From: JACMLD01 sp040007355
GTDB lineage: Bacteria > Bacteroidota > Bacteroidia > Chitinophagales > Chitinophagaceae
Length of the DNA stretch: 7,879 nt
NCBI GenBank assembly: GCA_040007355.1
Contig: JBDTVE010000210.1
Location: 1-7,879, forward strand
Direction: 5' to 3'
The position numbers were made by a program, and so were the translations under genes. The notes under the pieces were generated by a model that saw only the letters and a list, made by a program, of their open reading frames with translations, had not been told where the DNA came from and made no database searches. Below are positions 1 through 6,829 of this stretch, one piece after another (within the stretch, counting starts at the first letter, position 1; each line of letters starts with the position of its first letter).

Positions 1-64
1 TCTAAACTTTTATTTGGTCTTGTCCCCGCTCTTTCATCTCTCCCAATTGTTCTATCCACAGATA
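1..64. other. Unassigned left edge, downstream of yigZ
   Basis: This short stretch follows the yigZ stop codon on the minus strand. I see no hairpin with a T-run that would act as a terminator. On the minus strand the yigZ frame stays open for about 20 codons after its TAA stop before reaching a TAG. A second minus-strand frame, beginning at a possible GTG, stays open to the window edge. Neither is long enough to call as a gene. Confidence 0.3.
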
Positions 65-673
65 TTAATTAATCTTTTGCACTTCCACATTCCTGCTTTC
101 TCTTAACCGGTTTAGCAGGGAGTCCGCCCGGTTTAGCGGGATACCGATATCAACGCTGCAAAATAACTGATTTTGACGGGCCAGCATGGTGCAGTTGTAT
201 TGCTTTACCAGCATCATGATATCATTCATGAGGGTATAGTCGAATTGCACATGATAGTTTACTTCTAATTGTTTTTGCACGATGGGTGTTACCTGCAATA
301 CCAGGGAAGCAGCGGTTTTATAAGCATTGATTAAGCCCGATACACCGAGCAGGGTGCCACCAAAATAACGCGCCACAATTATAAGCGTATTGGTTAGCTC
401 CCTGCTGTCCAGTTGACCAAGAATGGGCTTTCCCGCTGTGCCGGCCGGTTCCCCATCGTCGCTGCTCCTGAACTGGAGACCTTCCAGGCCCAGGCGGTAA
501 GCAAAACAATAATGTGTTGCCTTGGGATGCTCCTTTTTAACTGCTCCCAGGTGTATTTTAAGTTCTTTTTTTTCCCTGAGCGGAAAACTGTGTGCAATAA
601 AACGGCTTCCCCGCTCGCTGAACGCGGCCACGGACGTCTTTTCAATCGTATAATAAAATTCTTTTTCGTTCAT
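65..673 (-). CDS. yigZ: YigZ/IMPACT-family protein
   Basis: This 202-residue protein is full length for the YigZ family (the E. coli member is about 204). The N-terminal UPF0029/IMPACT domain spans roughly residues 15-125. It carries two family hallmarks: DDGEPAGTAGKPIL at 72-85 and ARYFGGTLLGVSGLINAY at 101-118, with KATHYC at 51-56 before them. The remainder, about 135-202, fits the small ferredoxin-like C-terminal domain (DUF1949) found in bacterial members. Eukaryotic IMPACT proteins act in Gcn2 translational control, but the bacterial role is not well defined, so no specific function is assigned. It is the third gene of a probable leftward unit after ribD and the EamA permease, 47 bp behind the permease. 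I see no -7 box of its own, which favours co-transcription. The start is ATG. Family assignment is firm; biochemical role is unknown. Confidence 0.93.
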   Translation of the reverse strand: MNEKEFYYTIEKTSVAAFSERGSRFIAHSFPLREKKELKIHLGAVKKEHPKATHYCFAYRLGLEGLQFRSSDDGEPAGTAGKPILGQLDSRELTNTLIIVARYFGGTLLGVSGLINAYKTAASLVLQVTPIVQKQLEVNYHVQFDYTLMNDIMMLVKQYNCTMLARQNQLFCSVDIGIPLNRADSLLNRLRESRNVEVQKIN

Positions 674-720
674 CTTAATTTTTATAAGGGCATGAATTGA
701 ACAGCGTTCCTGCGGGCGGA

Positions 721-1593
721 TTATCCAAATGCAATCAATGCAATGGCGCCTATGGCTAACACAATGCCCAGCCAGTTGATAACAGATAATTTTTCTTTGA
801 ACAATATCCAGGCGGTCACCGCGCTAAACAGTACAATACCCATATTGTTAATGGGTATGATGGCGGAACTGTTAGACCGGTGTTGTTTTAGCACCTCCAC
901 CAGGCACCAGATGGAAAAATAATTGGGAAACCCGATGGCAATGCCCGCCAGCACTGCCCGGTATTCAAACTTTTTGCGGCCTGTGATCAACTGTATCAAA
1001 AGGATCACTACCCCCACGCTGGCCGCACCGGCAAAAGCGGTAATTAAAAAATCATTGTTGTTGCCACCATTTAAAAACCGTTGTTGCACATATTTAACCA
1101 GGGTATCCAACAAACCGCTGCCGACAAAAAGCAACACGGGTAGCACAAAGACCCACTGGCCATTTTTACTGCCGGTTTCCTTTTTCTCCGGTTTCACGGT
1201 AAGATAAACCGAGATCAGGGCCAGTACAATGCCAGTCGCCTTTAATGCGGTAACCTTTTCGTTGTATAAATAAAGGGAGAATAGAAAGGGAATCACCAAC
1301 GATAATTTATTGGCTACCGATGCCACGGATACGCCCAGTTGCTGCGTGGTAAAGCCTATCACATTAAATATGGAGATAAACAAAGCGCCCATTAACAACG
1401 CCCAGGGAAACCAGGCTTGCTGCAGGGCGGCGCTGTTGATGGGAAAATGCCTGTTAAACAAAGAACCGGTGACCACGCAAGTGATATAATTAAATACAAT
1501 GGCATGAAAGGTATTAATCCGCAACCGCTCCGTAACCTTAAAAGATAAGGTAAGATAAGAGGTGAGTATTATGCTGCCAACCAGGAATAACAT
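721..1593 (-). CDS. EamA/DMT-superfamily permease, ten transmembrane helices
   Basis: This is an inner-membrane protein of 290 residues built as two five-helix EamA repeats. Hydrophobic segments lie near residues 1-18, 29-47, 63-85, 90-112, 118-134, 147-168, 183-203, 212-236, 243-265 and 272-289. Each repeat shows the family's acidic turn after its fourth helix: YNEKVT near 110-115 and FKEKLS near 265-270. Length and topology are normal for drug/metabolite transporters. The substrate cannot be read from sequence. The gene starts 10 bp after the ribD stop, so the two are very probably co-transcribed. Because RibN, a known riboflavin transporter, is also a DMT-superfamily protein, a flavin-related substrate is a reasonable but unproven guess. 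The ATG start leaves no obvious Shine-Dalgarno sequence, as is usual in Bacteroidota. Amino-acid or other metabolite export remains an equal possibility. Confidence 0.9.
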   Translation of the reverse strand: MLFLVGSIILTSYLTLSFKVTERLRINTFHAIVFNYITCVVTGSLFNRHFPINSAALQQAWFPWALLMGALFISIFNVIGFTTQQLGVSVASVANKLSLVIPFLFSLYLYNEKVTALKATGIVLALISVYLTVKPEKKETGSKNGQWVFVLPVLLFVGSGLLDTLVKYVQQRFLNGGNNNDFLITAFAGAASVGVVILLIQLITGRKKFEYRAVLAGIAIGFPNYFSIWCLVEVLKQHRSNSSAIIPINNMGIVLFSAVTAWILFKEKLSVINWLGIVLAIGAIALIAFG

Positions 1594-1603
1594 AATTGCT
1601 GAA

Positions 1604-2653
1604 TTAAAGAACTGGTTTATAAAAACGAATGGTATCCGATTGCAGGCGGGTGGTATGTTGTAACTGCAGGGTTCCTGTAACCGGCGAAGCTATCCCGGCA
1701 TCGCTTACCATGGATTCATTTACGATTATCCTTGCTTCATCATATCGCTTTTCATCCAGGAAAGACTGTAGCAGGGTGGCGCCACCCTCTACCAACACAG
1801 ACAAGATGTTAAGTTCAAACAAGACCTGGCAGACCTGTTCCAACAGGTCTTTATCCCTGGTACAGCGGTAGTATAAAAGACTGCCTTTTTCTTCCTGCTT
1901 TATCACGTTGAATACGATGGTGCGCACCGAGCCGTCCAGTATATGCAGGTTGGCCGGCAGACGCAAATCCATATCTATCACCAGGCGCAGGGGGTTATGC
2001 CCCTTCCACAGCCGGGTGGTCAGTGAAGGATCATCGTATAGTGCTGTGTTGGTTCCAATCAGTACGGCCGCTTCCTCGCTGCGCCATCGATGTACCAGTC
2101 GGTTGGTGAGTTCATTGCTGATAAGCAGGCGCGAATGATCCCGATTGCCAATAATACCATTGGCCGTTTGCGCCCATTTTAAAATAATATAAGGGCGGCG
2201 ATTTGTATGAAAAGTAAAAAAGCGTTTGTTTAATTCCCGGCATTCGGCTTCCAGCATCGGTTCTACAACGTCTATCTTTGCAGCTTTTAGTTTTTCAATG
2301 CCCCTGCCGTTTACCTGTTCAAACGGATCGCGGCAGCCAATCACCACACGGGGAATTTTATTGACTATGATCAGATCCGTACAGGGCGGCGTTTTACCAA
2401 AATGCGCACAAGGCTCCAGCGAAACATAGAGCGTTGCGGCGGGTATCAGTTCCCGGTGCGCCGCAGACACGGACTGTAGGCAGTTTACCTCTGCGTGAGC
2501 CTGTCCGTATTGCAGGTGGCAGCCCTCTCCTATAATGGTATCACGGTAAACCAATACCGCTCCCACCATTGGATTGGGAGCCACTGAACCCGCGCCCATC
2601 CGGGCCAGTTCAATACAGCGCTGCATATATTTTTCATGTGTTTCCAACTGCAA
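1604..2653 (-). CDS. ribD: Bifunctional riboflavin biosynthesis deaminase/reductase RibD
   Basis: RibD carries out two consecutive cytosolic steps of riboflavin synthesis: deamination of diaminohydroxyphosphoribosylaminopyrimidine, then NADPH-dependent reduction of the ribosyl side chain. The deaminase domain (about 1-145) shows the zinc site: H53 and catalytic E55 in QAHAEVNCL, then C82 and C91 in EPCAHFGKTPPCTD. APNPMVGAV at 25-33 is also typical. The reductase domain (about 153-349) begins with ILKWAQTANG (157-166), continues with LIGTNTALYDDPSLTTR near 198-214, and has LVEGGATL near 287-294. At 349 residues it is of normal length. The start is unusual. The only upstream candidates are TTG codons (2653 or 2647); the first in-frame ATG (2626) would cut into the first helix, and an in-frame TAG lies at 2687-2689. 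A -7 box 10 bases before the TTG implies a nearly leaderless message. It heads the ribD-permease-yigZ unit. Confidence 0.95.
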   Translation of the reverse strand: MQLETHEKYMQRCIELARMGAGSVAPNPMVGAVLVYRDTIIGEGCHLQYGQAHAEVNCLQSVSAAHRELIPAATLYVSLEPCAHFGKTPPCTDLIIVNKIPRVVIGCRDPFEQVNGRGIEKLKAAKIDVVEPMLEAECRELNKRFFTFHTNRRPYIILKWAQTANGIIGNRDHSRLLISNELTNRLVHRWRSEEAAVLIGTNTALYDDPSLTTRLWKGHNPLRLVIDMDLRLPANLHILDGSVRTIVFNVIKQEEKGSLLYYRCTRDKDLLEQVCQVLFELNILSVLVEGGATLLQSFLDEKRYDEARIIVNESMVSDAGIASPVTGTLQLQHTTRLQSDTIRFYKPVL

Positions 2654-2663
2654 TGAATAGCGA

Positions 2664-2671
2664 CAAAAATA
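2664..2671 (-). promoter_or_regulatory. Candidate -7 promoter box for ribD
   Basis: On the minus strand this reads TATTTTTG, an exact match to the Bacteroidota -7 consensus TAnnTTTG. The TTG start of ribD lies 10 bases beyond its end, so transcription would begin roughly 3-7 bases before the start codon. I found no clear TTG at the -33 position. Confidence comes from the exact match and its placement. Confidence 0.6.
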
Positions 2672-2725
2672 CAGGTTTAAGACCAGCTATCGGTGCCGCC
2701 CGGGAGCGATAAGCTGTTTTCTGCG

Positions 2726-2733
2726 TATGTTTG
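2726..2733 (+). promoter_or_regulatory. Candidate -7 promoter box for prmC
   Basis: This reads TATGTTTG, an exact match to the Bacteroidota -7 consensus TAnnTTTG. The ATG at 2727 falls inside the box. The ATG at 2739 lies 5 bases past its end, about where transcription should begin. The box therefore supports 2739 as the true prmC start and suggests a leaderless mRNA. No convincing -33 TTG is visible. Confidence 0.5.
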
Positions 2734-2738
2734 TTTGT

Positions 2739-3665
2739 ATGACCATTCACGAAGCCAGCCAGCAGTTGCGGTTCCAGCTTTTTCACCAATACGATGAAAG
2801 GGAAGCCGGCAATATTACCGACCTGGTAATGGAAAATATCACGGGCTGGAAAAGAATCGACCGCGTGGTAAACAAAACCGCTTCGTTATCGGCCGCCCAG
2901 CAGGCATTGCTGCAATCATATACCAATGCGCTGCTAAACAATACACCCCTGCAGTATGTGTTGCAGGAGGCCTGGTTCTATGGCTTGCGGTTGTTTGTAG
3001 ACGAAAATGTGCTGATCCCCCGGCCTGAAACAGAAGAACTGGTTGACTGGCTGGTTAAGGAATACCGGCAGGGCCCAGGCGACCGGCAGGCATTGCCTGG
3101 TCTGGCGACCCATATTCTTGATATGGGTACCGGCAGCGGCTGTATTGCCCTGGCCATAAAAAAATGCCTGCCGGCGGCGTTTGTGCATGCCTGCGATATA
3201 AGCCTTGCCGCCATCGAACTCGCCAAAAAAAATGCCGCCGCCCTGCAACTGGATATCAACTTCCATTTGCTTGACATATTAACCGCGTCACCCGGTCTGT
3301 TGCCGGTGTTTGATATTATCATCAGCAACCCTCCTTATATTCCGCAAAAAGATAAAGACGATATGGCGCCGAATGTTCTTCAATATGAACCGATGCTGGC
3401 GCTGTTTGTGGAAGACAACGACCCCCTATTGTTTTACAAAGCAATTGCCAATTTTGCACAACCCGGGCTTGCTAAAAACGGGCTGATTTATATGGAAATT
3501 CATGAAGACATGGCCGATGCCGTTGTTGATCTTTTTAAACATTACGGGTATTCCGGCATCGAAATAAAAAAAGACCTGCAGGGAAAAGACAGAATGGTAA
3601 AGGTATCCGTGGGAAAAGAGACGGGGCGGGATCCGGTGCGTGGGCTACCCACGAAATCAGCCTAG
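2739..3665 (+). CDS. prmC: Peptide chain release factor N5-glutamine methyltransferase PrmC
   Basis: PrmC methylates the glutamine of the GGQ motif in release factors RF1 and RF2, using S-adenosylmethionine, in the cytosol. I chose ATG 2739 (MTIHEASQ, 308 residues) over ATG 2727 because it matches the usual family start and because 2727 sits inside a promoter box. Numbering from 2739: a helical N-terminal domain that binds the release factor spans about 1-75; IPRPETEELVDW is near 94-105; the SAM-binding loop LDMGTGSGCIALA is near 127-139; and the catalytic NPPY is at 197-200. The conserved ending GKDRMVKV is near 282-289. A tail of about 20 residues follows that is not expected in the family. 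It is rich in Gly, Lys and Arg and is encoded by DNA containing a perfect hairpin. The gene is divergent from ribD and convergent with the GMC gene. Confidence 0.94.
   Translation: MTIHEASQQLRFQLFHQYDEREAGNITDLVMENITGWKRIDRVVNKTASLSAAQQALLQSYTNALLNNTPLQYVLQEAWFYGLRLFVDENVLIPRPETEELVDWLVKEYRQGPGDRQALPGLATHILDMGTGSGCIALAIKKCLPAAFVHACDISLAAIELAKKNAAALQLDINFHLLDILTASPGLLPVFDIIISNPPYIPQKDKDDMAPNVLQYEPMLALFVEDNDPLLFYKAIANFAQPGLAKNGLIYMEIHEDMADAVVDLFKHYGYSGIEIKKDLQGKDRMVKVSVGKETGRDPVRGLPTKSA
3639..3653. repeat. Perfect short hairpin at the 3' end of prmC
   Basis: CGTGGG (3639-3644) and CCCACG (3648-3653) are perfect inverted repeats around the 3-base loop CTA. The hairpin lies inside the last codons of prmC, within the atypical protein tail. 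No T-run follows, so it is not a classical terminator. Short GTGGG/CCCAC hairpins are typical of REP-type elements, but no second copy is visible here. Confidence 0.5.
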
Positions 3666-3755
3666 AGCTTATGCTTCAGAGACCAGGGATCCTATATCCA
3701 TATTCAAAACTGCAGACCGCCTGAATTGTAAATTCGATTATCTGCTCATGCATCA

Positions 3756-3943
3756 ATCCGGCCGGGTCCTGGTCGGTATCTCACCGATCCTCTCACTGGT
3801 TTCCAGGCGAGGGTGAGCCGCCCGAAGAAAGGGCGACCCACCCAAGCACCCTCGGTTGGAATCCCCCTCCCTTGGTCGCCGTCCTCACCGACTATCTCCC
3901 TTCCTTTGGTCGGTGTCCTCCACCCAACCATCCCCAACCGGTT
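3756..3943. repeat. GC-rich structured intergenic element with several hairpins
   Basis: Between the ends of two convergent genes lies a stretch unlike its surroundings: GC-rich, with the minus strand rich in purines. Visible structures, in order, are TCGGT/ACCGA around ATCTC (hairpin 3771-3790); CTGG/CCAG around TTT (3796-3806) inside CTCAC/GTGAG; and CGCCC/GGGCG around a 7-base loop (3819-3835), extended by GGGT/ACCC across a bulge (3811-3839). An imperfect direct repeat follows at 3867-3926, and the palindrome AACCGGTT at 3936-3943 closes the stretch. The open frame on the minus strand here (3746-3937) gives a low-complexity Gly/Arg/Pro-rich peptide with no family resemblance I trust. The stretch is most likely a non-coding repeat element or mobile-element remnant. 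The first half of the gap, 3666-3755, shows nothing except a small GAATT/AATTC hairpin at 3723-3735. Confidence 0.5.
3867..3926. repeat. Imperfect direct repeat, two units of about 30 bases
   Basis: Unit one (about 3867-3895) carries TTGGTCGCCGTCCTCACC and unit two (about 3896-3926) carries TTGGTCGGTGTCCTCCACC. Both begin with CTCCCTT, the second with a small insertion. A third, more distant relative, GGTCGGTATCTCACCGA, lies at 3771-3787. The shared core is GGTCGnnGTCCTC. Confidence 0.5.
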
Positions 3944-3949
3944 ATTGCA

Positions 3950-5668
3950 TTAGAGATTGTTTTTCTTTAGTTCATTCACCGCAAAATCGCAGGCCCGCGC
4001 GGTTAAAGCCATGTAAGTAAGAGAAGGATTCTGACACCCTCCCGAGGGCATGCAACTGCCATCGGTAATAAAAACATTTTTTGCTTCGTGGAGCTGATTG
4101 TTTTCATTGAGTACAGACGTTTTGGGATCGCGGCCCATCCGGGCGGTGCCCATTTCATGAACGGCTGTTCCCGGCACGGAATGATAATCGAAGGGCTGTA
4201 CCCCGGTAAAACCCGCCGCTGCCAGCATTTCCGCCGCGCTTTGTTGTGCATCTTTGCGCATGGACAGTTCGTTGCTACCGTATTCAAAAAGAATGTTCAC
4301 TAACGGTAATCCCCAACTGTCTTTTTTATCTTTTTCCAATGTTATTTTGTTGTTCGGATTGGGCAGGCATTCTCCCCAGGCGCCCATCCACATAGACCAG
4401 GGCCCTGGTTTGGCAAGGGATGCTTTGTAGGAAGCGCCAAAATCGTCATCGGCCAGCATGGTATCGCGCCATTCCCTTCGTTCGCCATCTGCCTGGTATC
4501 CGTAACCGCGTACAAAGTCCGGATGCCCGGCCTGGCCATTCAGGTTGCGGAACCGCGGTATATAAATGCCGGTTGGTCGCCTGCCTGAATAATACTGGTC
4601 GGTAAAACCTTCGTATTCGCCCGTTGCGCCCGACCCCACGTGGTGATCCATCAGGTTAAGACCTACCTGTCCGCTGCTATTCCCAAAACCATTTGGAAAC
4701 CGATTGGAACGGGACTGTAGTAAAAGCGCTGCGGTAGCAATGGTAGATGCATTTAAGAAAATGATCCGCGCGAAATAATCGGTTGTTTTTTTTGTCAGCT
4801 CATCAATGATGCGTACGCCGGTGGCGCGACCGGTTTTATCATCATGAATAATTTCATAGACAATGGCATGTGGACGCAGCGTCAGGTTGCCGGTAGCCGC
4901 TGCCACGGGCAGCGTGGCCGAATTGCTGCTGAAATAGCCACTAAACGGGCAACCCCGGTCACAAAGATTGCGGTACTGGCAGGGCCCGCGGCCGTTCCAG
5001 CCTTTGGAGAGGTTGGCTACGCGGCCATGTATCACATGGCGGTCTTTGAATTGTTTGGTGACGGCTTCCTTAAAATGTTTTTCAACGCAGTTCATTTCCA
5101 TGGGTGGCAGAAATACACTGTCGGGCAAATGGGGTATGTTTTCCGCCTGCCCGCTGATGCCTACAAATGTTTCCACATAGCTGTACCAGGGTGCCAGGTC
5201 TTTGTACCCGATGGGCCAGGCGGCGCCATGTCCGTCTTTTGCATTGGCTTCAAAGTCCAGATCAGACAGACGGTAGGTTTGTCTGCCCCATACCAGGGAC
5301 CGGCCGCCAACCTGGTAACCGCGTATCCAGCTAAACGGTTTTGATTGTATATAGGGATGTTGCTGGTCGTTCACATAAAAATGTTTGCTGCCTTCATCAT
5401 AGGCCTGGCATTGCACGGGATTTTCGGCCCGGTCCTGCTCCGTTATCTGCAGCCGATTTACAAACTCCCAGGGATGCATAGACGCCGTAGTATAATCCTT
5501 AATATGCTCCACGTTGCGGCCGCGCTCCAGGAGCAGGGTTTTTAGTCCCTTCTGGCAGAGTTCCTTGGCAGCCCAGCCACCGCTGATACCGCTGCCCACC
5601 ACAATGGCGTCATAGGTATTCTCCGCGGTGCCCCCGCTATTGATGTGTACCTGTTTTGGGTCTCCCAT
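3950..5668 (-). CDS. GMC-family FAD-dependent dehydrogenase with probable 3Fe-4S site
   Basis: This 572-residue protein is the catalytic flavoprotein of a probable periplasmic sugar or alcohol dehydrogenase. The FAD-binding fold begins with VVGSGISGG (23-31), followed by the acidic residue E48 in LLLERG. GYQVGGRSLVWGR (118-130) is the second GMC signature region. The C-terminal catalytic pair is H504 (VHEMGTARMG) and N546 (GGCQNPSLTYMAL). The cysteines C230, C236 and C240 in PCQYRNLCDRGCP have the C-x5-C-x3-C-P spacing of the 3Fe-4S ligands in the catalytic subunit of FAD-dependent glucose dehydrogenase. The protein has no signal peptide of its own. Its gene starts 6 bp after the stop of the small subunit gene, which has a Tat-like leader, so the pair is probably exported folded together. 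The substrate is unknown; glucose, gluconate, glucoside-3 or other polyol oxidation are all possible. Confidence 0.9.
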   Translation of the reverse strand: MGDPKQVHINSGGTAENTYDAIVVGSGISGGWAAKELCQKGLKTLLLERGRNVEHIKDYTTASMHPWEFVNRLQITEQDRAENPVQCQAYDEGSKHFYVNDQQHPYIQSKPFSWIRGYQVGGRSLVWGRQTYRLSDLDFEANAKDGHGAAWPIGYKDLAPWYSYVETFVGISGQAENIPHLPDSVFLPPMEMNCVEKHFKEAVTKQFKDRHVIHGRVANLSKGWNGRGPCQYRNLCDRGCPFSGYFSSNSATLPVAAATGNLTLRPHAIVYEIIHDDKTGRATGVRIIDELTKKTTDYFARIIFLNASTIATAALLLQSRSNRFPNGFGNSSGQVGLNLMDHHVGSGATGEYEGFTDQYYSGRRPTGIYIPRFRNLNGQAGHPDFVRGYGYQADGERREWRDTMLADDDFGASYKASLAKPGPWSMWMGAWGECLPNPNNKITLEKDKKDSWGLPLVNILFEYGSNELSMRKDAQQSAAEMLAAAGFTGVQPFDYHSVPGTAVHEMGTARMGRDPKTSVLNENNQLHEAKNVFITDGSCMPSGGCQNPSLTYMALTARACDFAVNELKKNNL

Positions 5669-5674
5669 ATATCA

Positions 5675-6250
5675 TTATTTTGTGGCCCAGGATTTTTGAT
5701 CGGGGGCCATTGGTATACAGGCTTTATAGTTGCCGGGTATAAAATCATAGGCAAGGGTCTGTGTGGCACCGGGTCTGGAAGTACAGAATGCGATGGTAGT
5801 GTATTCCTTCAGTATATGAAAAAACGATTTGCCCATAAACTTGTTTTTGACTTTGCCCAGGAGACCACTATAGTTTTTCCCTTTTTCACGAAAATGGAGC
5901 AGTATCTCCTTTTGGCGGCTGGCCGGAAGCGCTGTAAAAGGCTGGTTGAATTGAGCAACCGCATAGTCTGCAAGGTCTTTCAACCCATCAATAAAAATAT
6001 TTCTTGTTTTCCGGTCGGCGGTTTCTTTTATCAGTGAAATAATGGTCAGATGAGCCAGCGCCTCTTTGGCGCCGGGTGTACTGGTAGCGGGAATGATGGT
6101 TTCGGCCAGATCGGCCACCAGGGCCTTGTTGTTATCCAGGAACTGCAGGTCGGGCGTTTTATGAATGCTAAACCATTTATAGCCGGTAAAACCGGCGGTG
6201 GCGCCGCCGCCCAACAGGAAAAGGGAAAGAATGGCTTTTCTGCGGTTCAT
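5675..6250 (-). CDS. Gluconate 2-dehydrogenase subunit 3-family protein (hitch-hiker subunit)
   Basis: This 191-residue protein is the small subunit that accompanies GMC dehydrogenases and helps their export and maturation. The N-terminus has a twin-arginine-like leader: NRRKAI at 2-7, then a hydrophobic stretch of about residues 8-22. The family hallmark ETIIPATSTPGAKE lies at 50-63, and the end (about 168-191, with IPGNYKACIP) matches the usual C-terminal pattern. The gene lies immediately upstream of the GMC gene in transcription, 6 bp apart, so the products probably form a 1:1 complex. The twin-arginine motif is not ideal because the usual Ser/Thr before RR is Asn, so a lipid- or Sec-anchored form cannot be excluded, although no lipobox cysteine is seen. 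The start is ATG at the left of a 113-bp gap after exbD. Family confident; enzyme substrate unknown. Confidence 0.88.
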   Translation of the reverse strand: MNRRKAILSLFLLGGGATAGFTGYKWFSIHKTPDLQFLDNNKALVADLAETIIPATSTPGAKEALAHLTIISLIKETADRKTRNIFIDGLKDLADYAVAQFNQPFTALPASRQKEILLHFREKGKNYSGLLGKVKNKFMGKSFFHILKEYTTIAFCTSRPGATQTLAYDFIPGNYKACIPMAPDQKSWATK

Positions 6251-6257
6251 AAGACTG

Positions 6258-6264
6258 CAAAATA
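6258..6264 (-). promoter_or_regulatory. Weak candidate -7 box for the dehydrogenase pair
   Basis: On the minus strand this reads TATTTTG, one T short of the Bacteroidota consensus TAnnTTTG. It ends 7 bases before the ATG of the small-subunit gene, so the message would be leaderless or nearly so. The 113-bp gap to exbD also holds a weak CCTGC/GCAGG hairpin (6306-6325) with no T-run. Confidence 0.3.
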
Positions 6265-6363
6265 GTCAATTTGGCTGATTGGTGAAAGCGTAGTTCGGTA
6301 GGCTGCCTGCCTGATTAAAAGCAGGTTTAATGAATTGATGCGTTTGGCGAGTAGCGTGTCCGG

Positions 6364-6765
6364 CTATTGTTTTTTATCGTCAACCAGCAGGGTGGTGCGG
6401 GCGCCTATCTCGCGCGCAATGCGCATAACGGCTACTACGTCGTCCAGCGGAACGGATTTATCTGCATTGATGGCAATGGTTGCCTGGTTGGAGTCTTTGG
6501 AAACATAGGGTTGAACAAAGGCCTTTATATCGTCTATTCTAAGTAGTTTACCGTTGATGATGTATTGCCCGTTGGGTTTTATGTTTACGATAACCGTTTG
6601 TTTGGCCTTGGTATCACTTTTTGCCTTGGGGGTGGACAATTTTATAACATTGGGATTGGCTAATGTAGACACAATCAGAAAAAAGAACAGCAATATAAAC
6701 AGGATATCGTTTAACGCTCCTGCATGCAGTTCGGGGTGTGATCTAAGTCGCCGGTTGAGATTCAT
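6364..6765 (-). CDS. exbD: ExbD/TolR-family biopolymer transport protein
   Basis: This 133-residue protein is of typical ExbD length. It has a short cytoplasmic N-terminus, a single transmembrane helix at about 18-36, and a periplasmic domain from about 45 to 133. D20, at the start of the helix in LNDILFILLFFF, is the conserved proton-carrying aspartate of the family. The periplasmic part contains VNIKPNGQYIINGK (60-73) and ends with TTLLVDDKKQ, as ExbD/TolR domains usually do. With ExbB it forms a proton-motive-force-driven motor in the inner membrane, which normally powers TonB for outer-membrane transport or TolA for envelope maintenance. It follows exbB by 64 bp on the same strand with no separate promoter seen. 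No tonB or tolA follows, so the partner is encoded elsewhere. TolR is an alternative name; ExbD is preferred on general resemblance. Confidence 0.88.
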   Translation of the reverse strand: MNLNRRLRSHPELHAGALNDILFILLFFFLIVSTLANPNVIKLSTPKAKSDTKAKQTVIVNIKPNGQYIINGKLLRIDDIKAFVQPYVSKDSNQATIAINADKSVPLDDVVAVMRIAREIGARTTLLVDDKKQ

Positions 6766-6829
6766 AAGACAATACTTTTGCTATATAGAAAAAACCATAC
6801 CTGTATTCCTGTCTATCTTCTGATGCCTG

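Noticed and set aside
1..64. In-frame readable extension after the yigZ stop codon
   Set aside because: YigZ is already full length at 202 residues. About 20 further codons before the next stop is within chance.
2654..2738. FMN riboswitch in front of ribD
   Set aside because: The gap is too short, contains two promoter boxes, and shows none of the conserved RFN-element segments.
2934..3328. Minus-strand open frames of 110 and 116 codons opposite prmC
   Set aside because: Both are antisense shadows of prmC, whose SAM-binding and NPPY motifs are unmistakable.
3746..3937. Minus-strand open frame of 63 codons
   Set aside because: The translation is low-complexity, rich in Gly, Arg and Pro, covers the hairpin and repeat element, and shows no reliable family.
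4844..5344. Plus-strand open frame of 166 codons opposite the GMC gene
   Set aside because: It lies wholly antisense to a gene with clear FAD and catalytic motifs; it is a shadow frame in GC-rich coding DNA.
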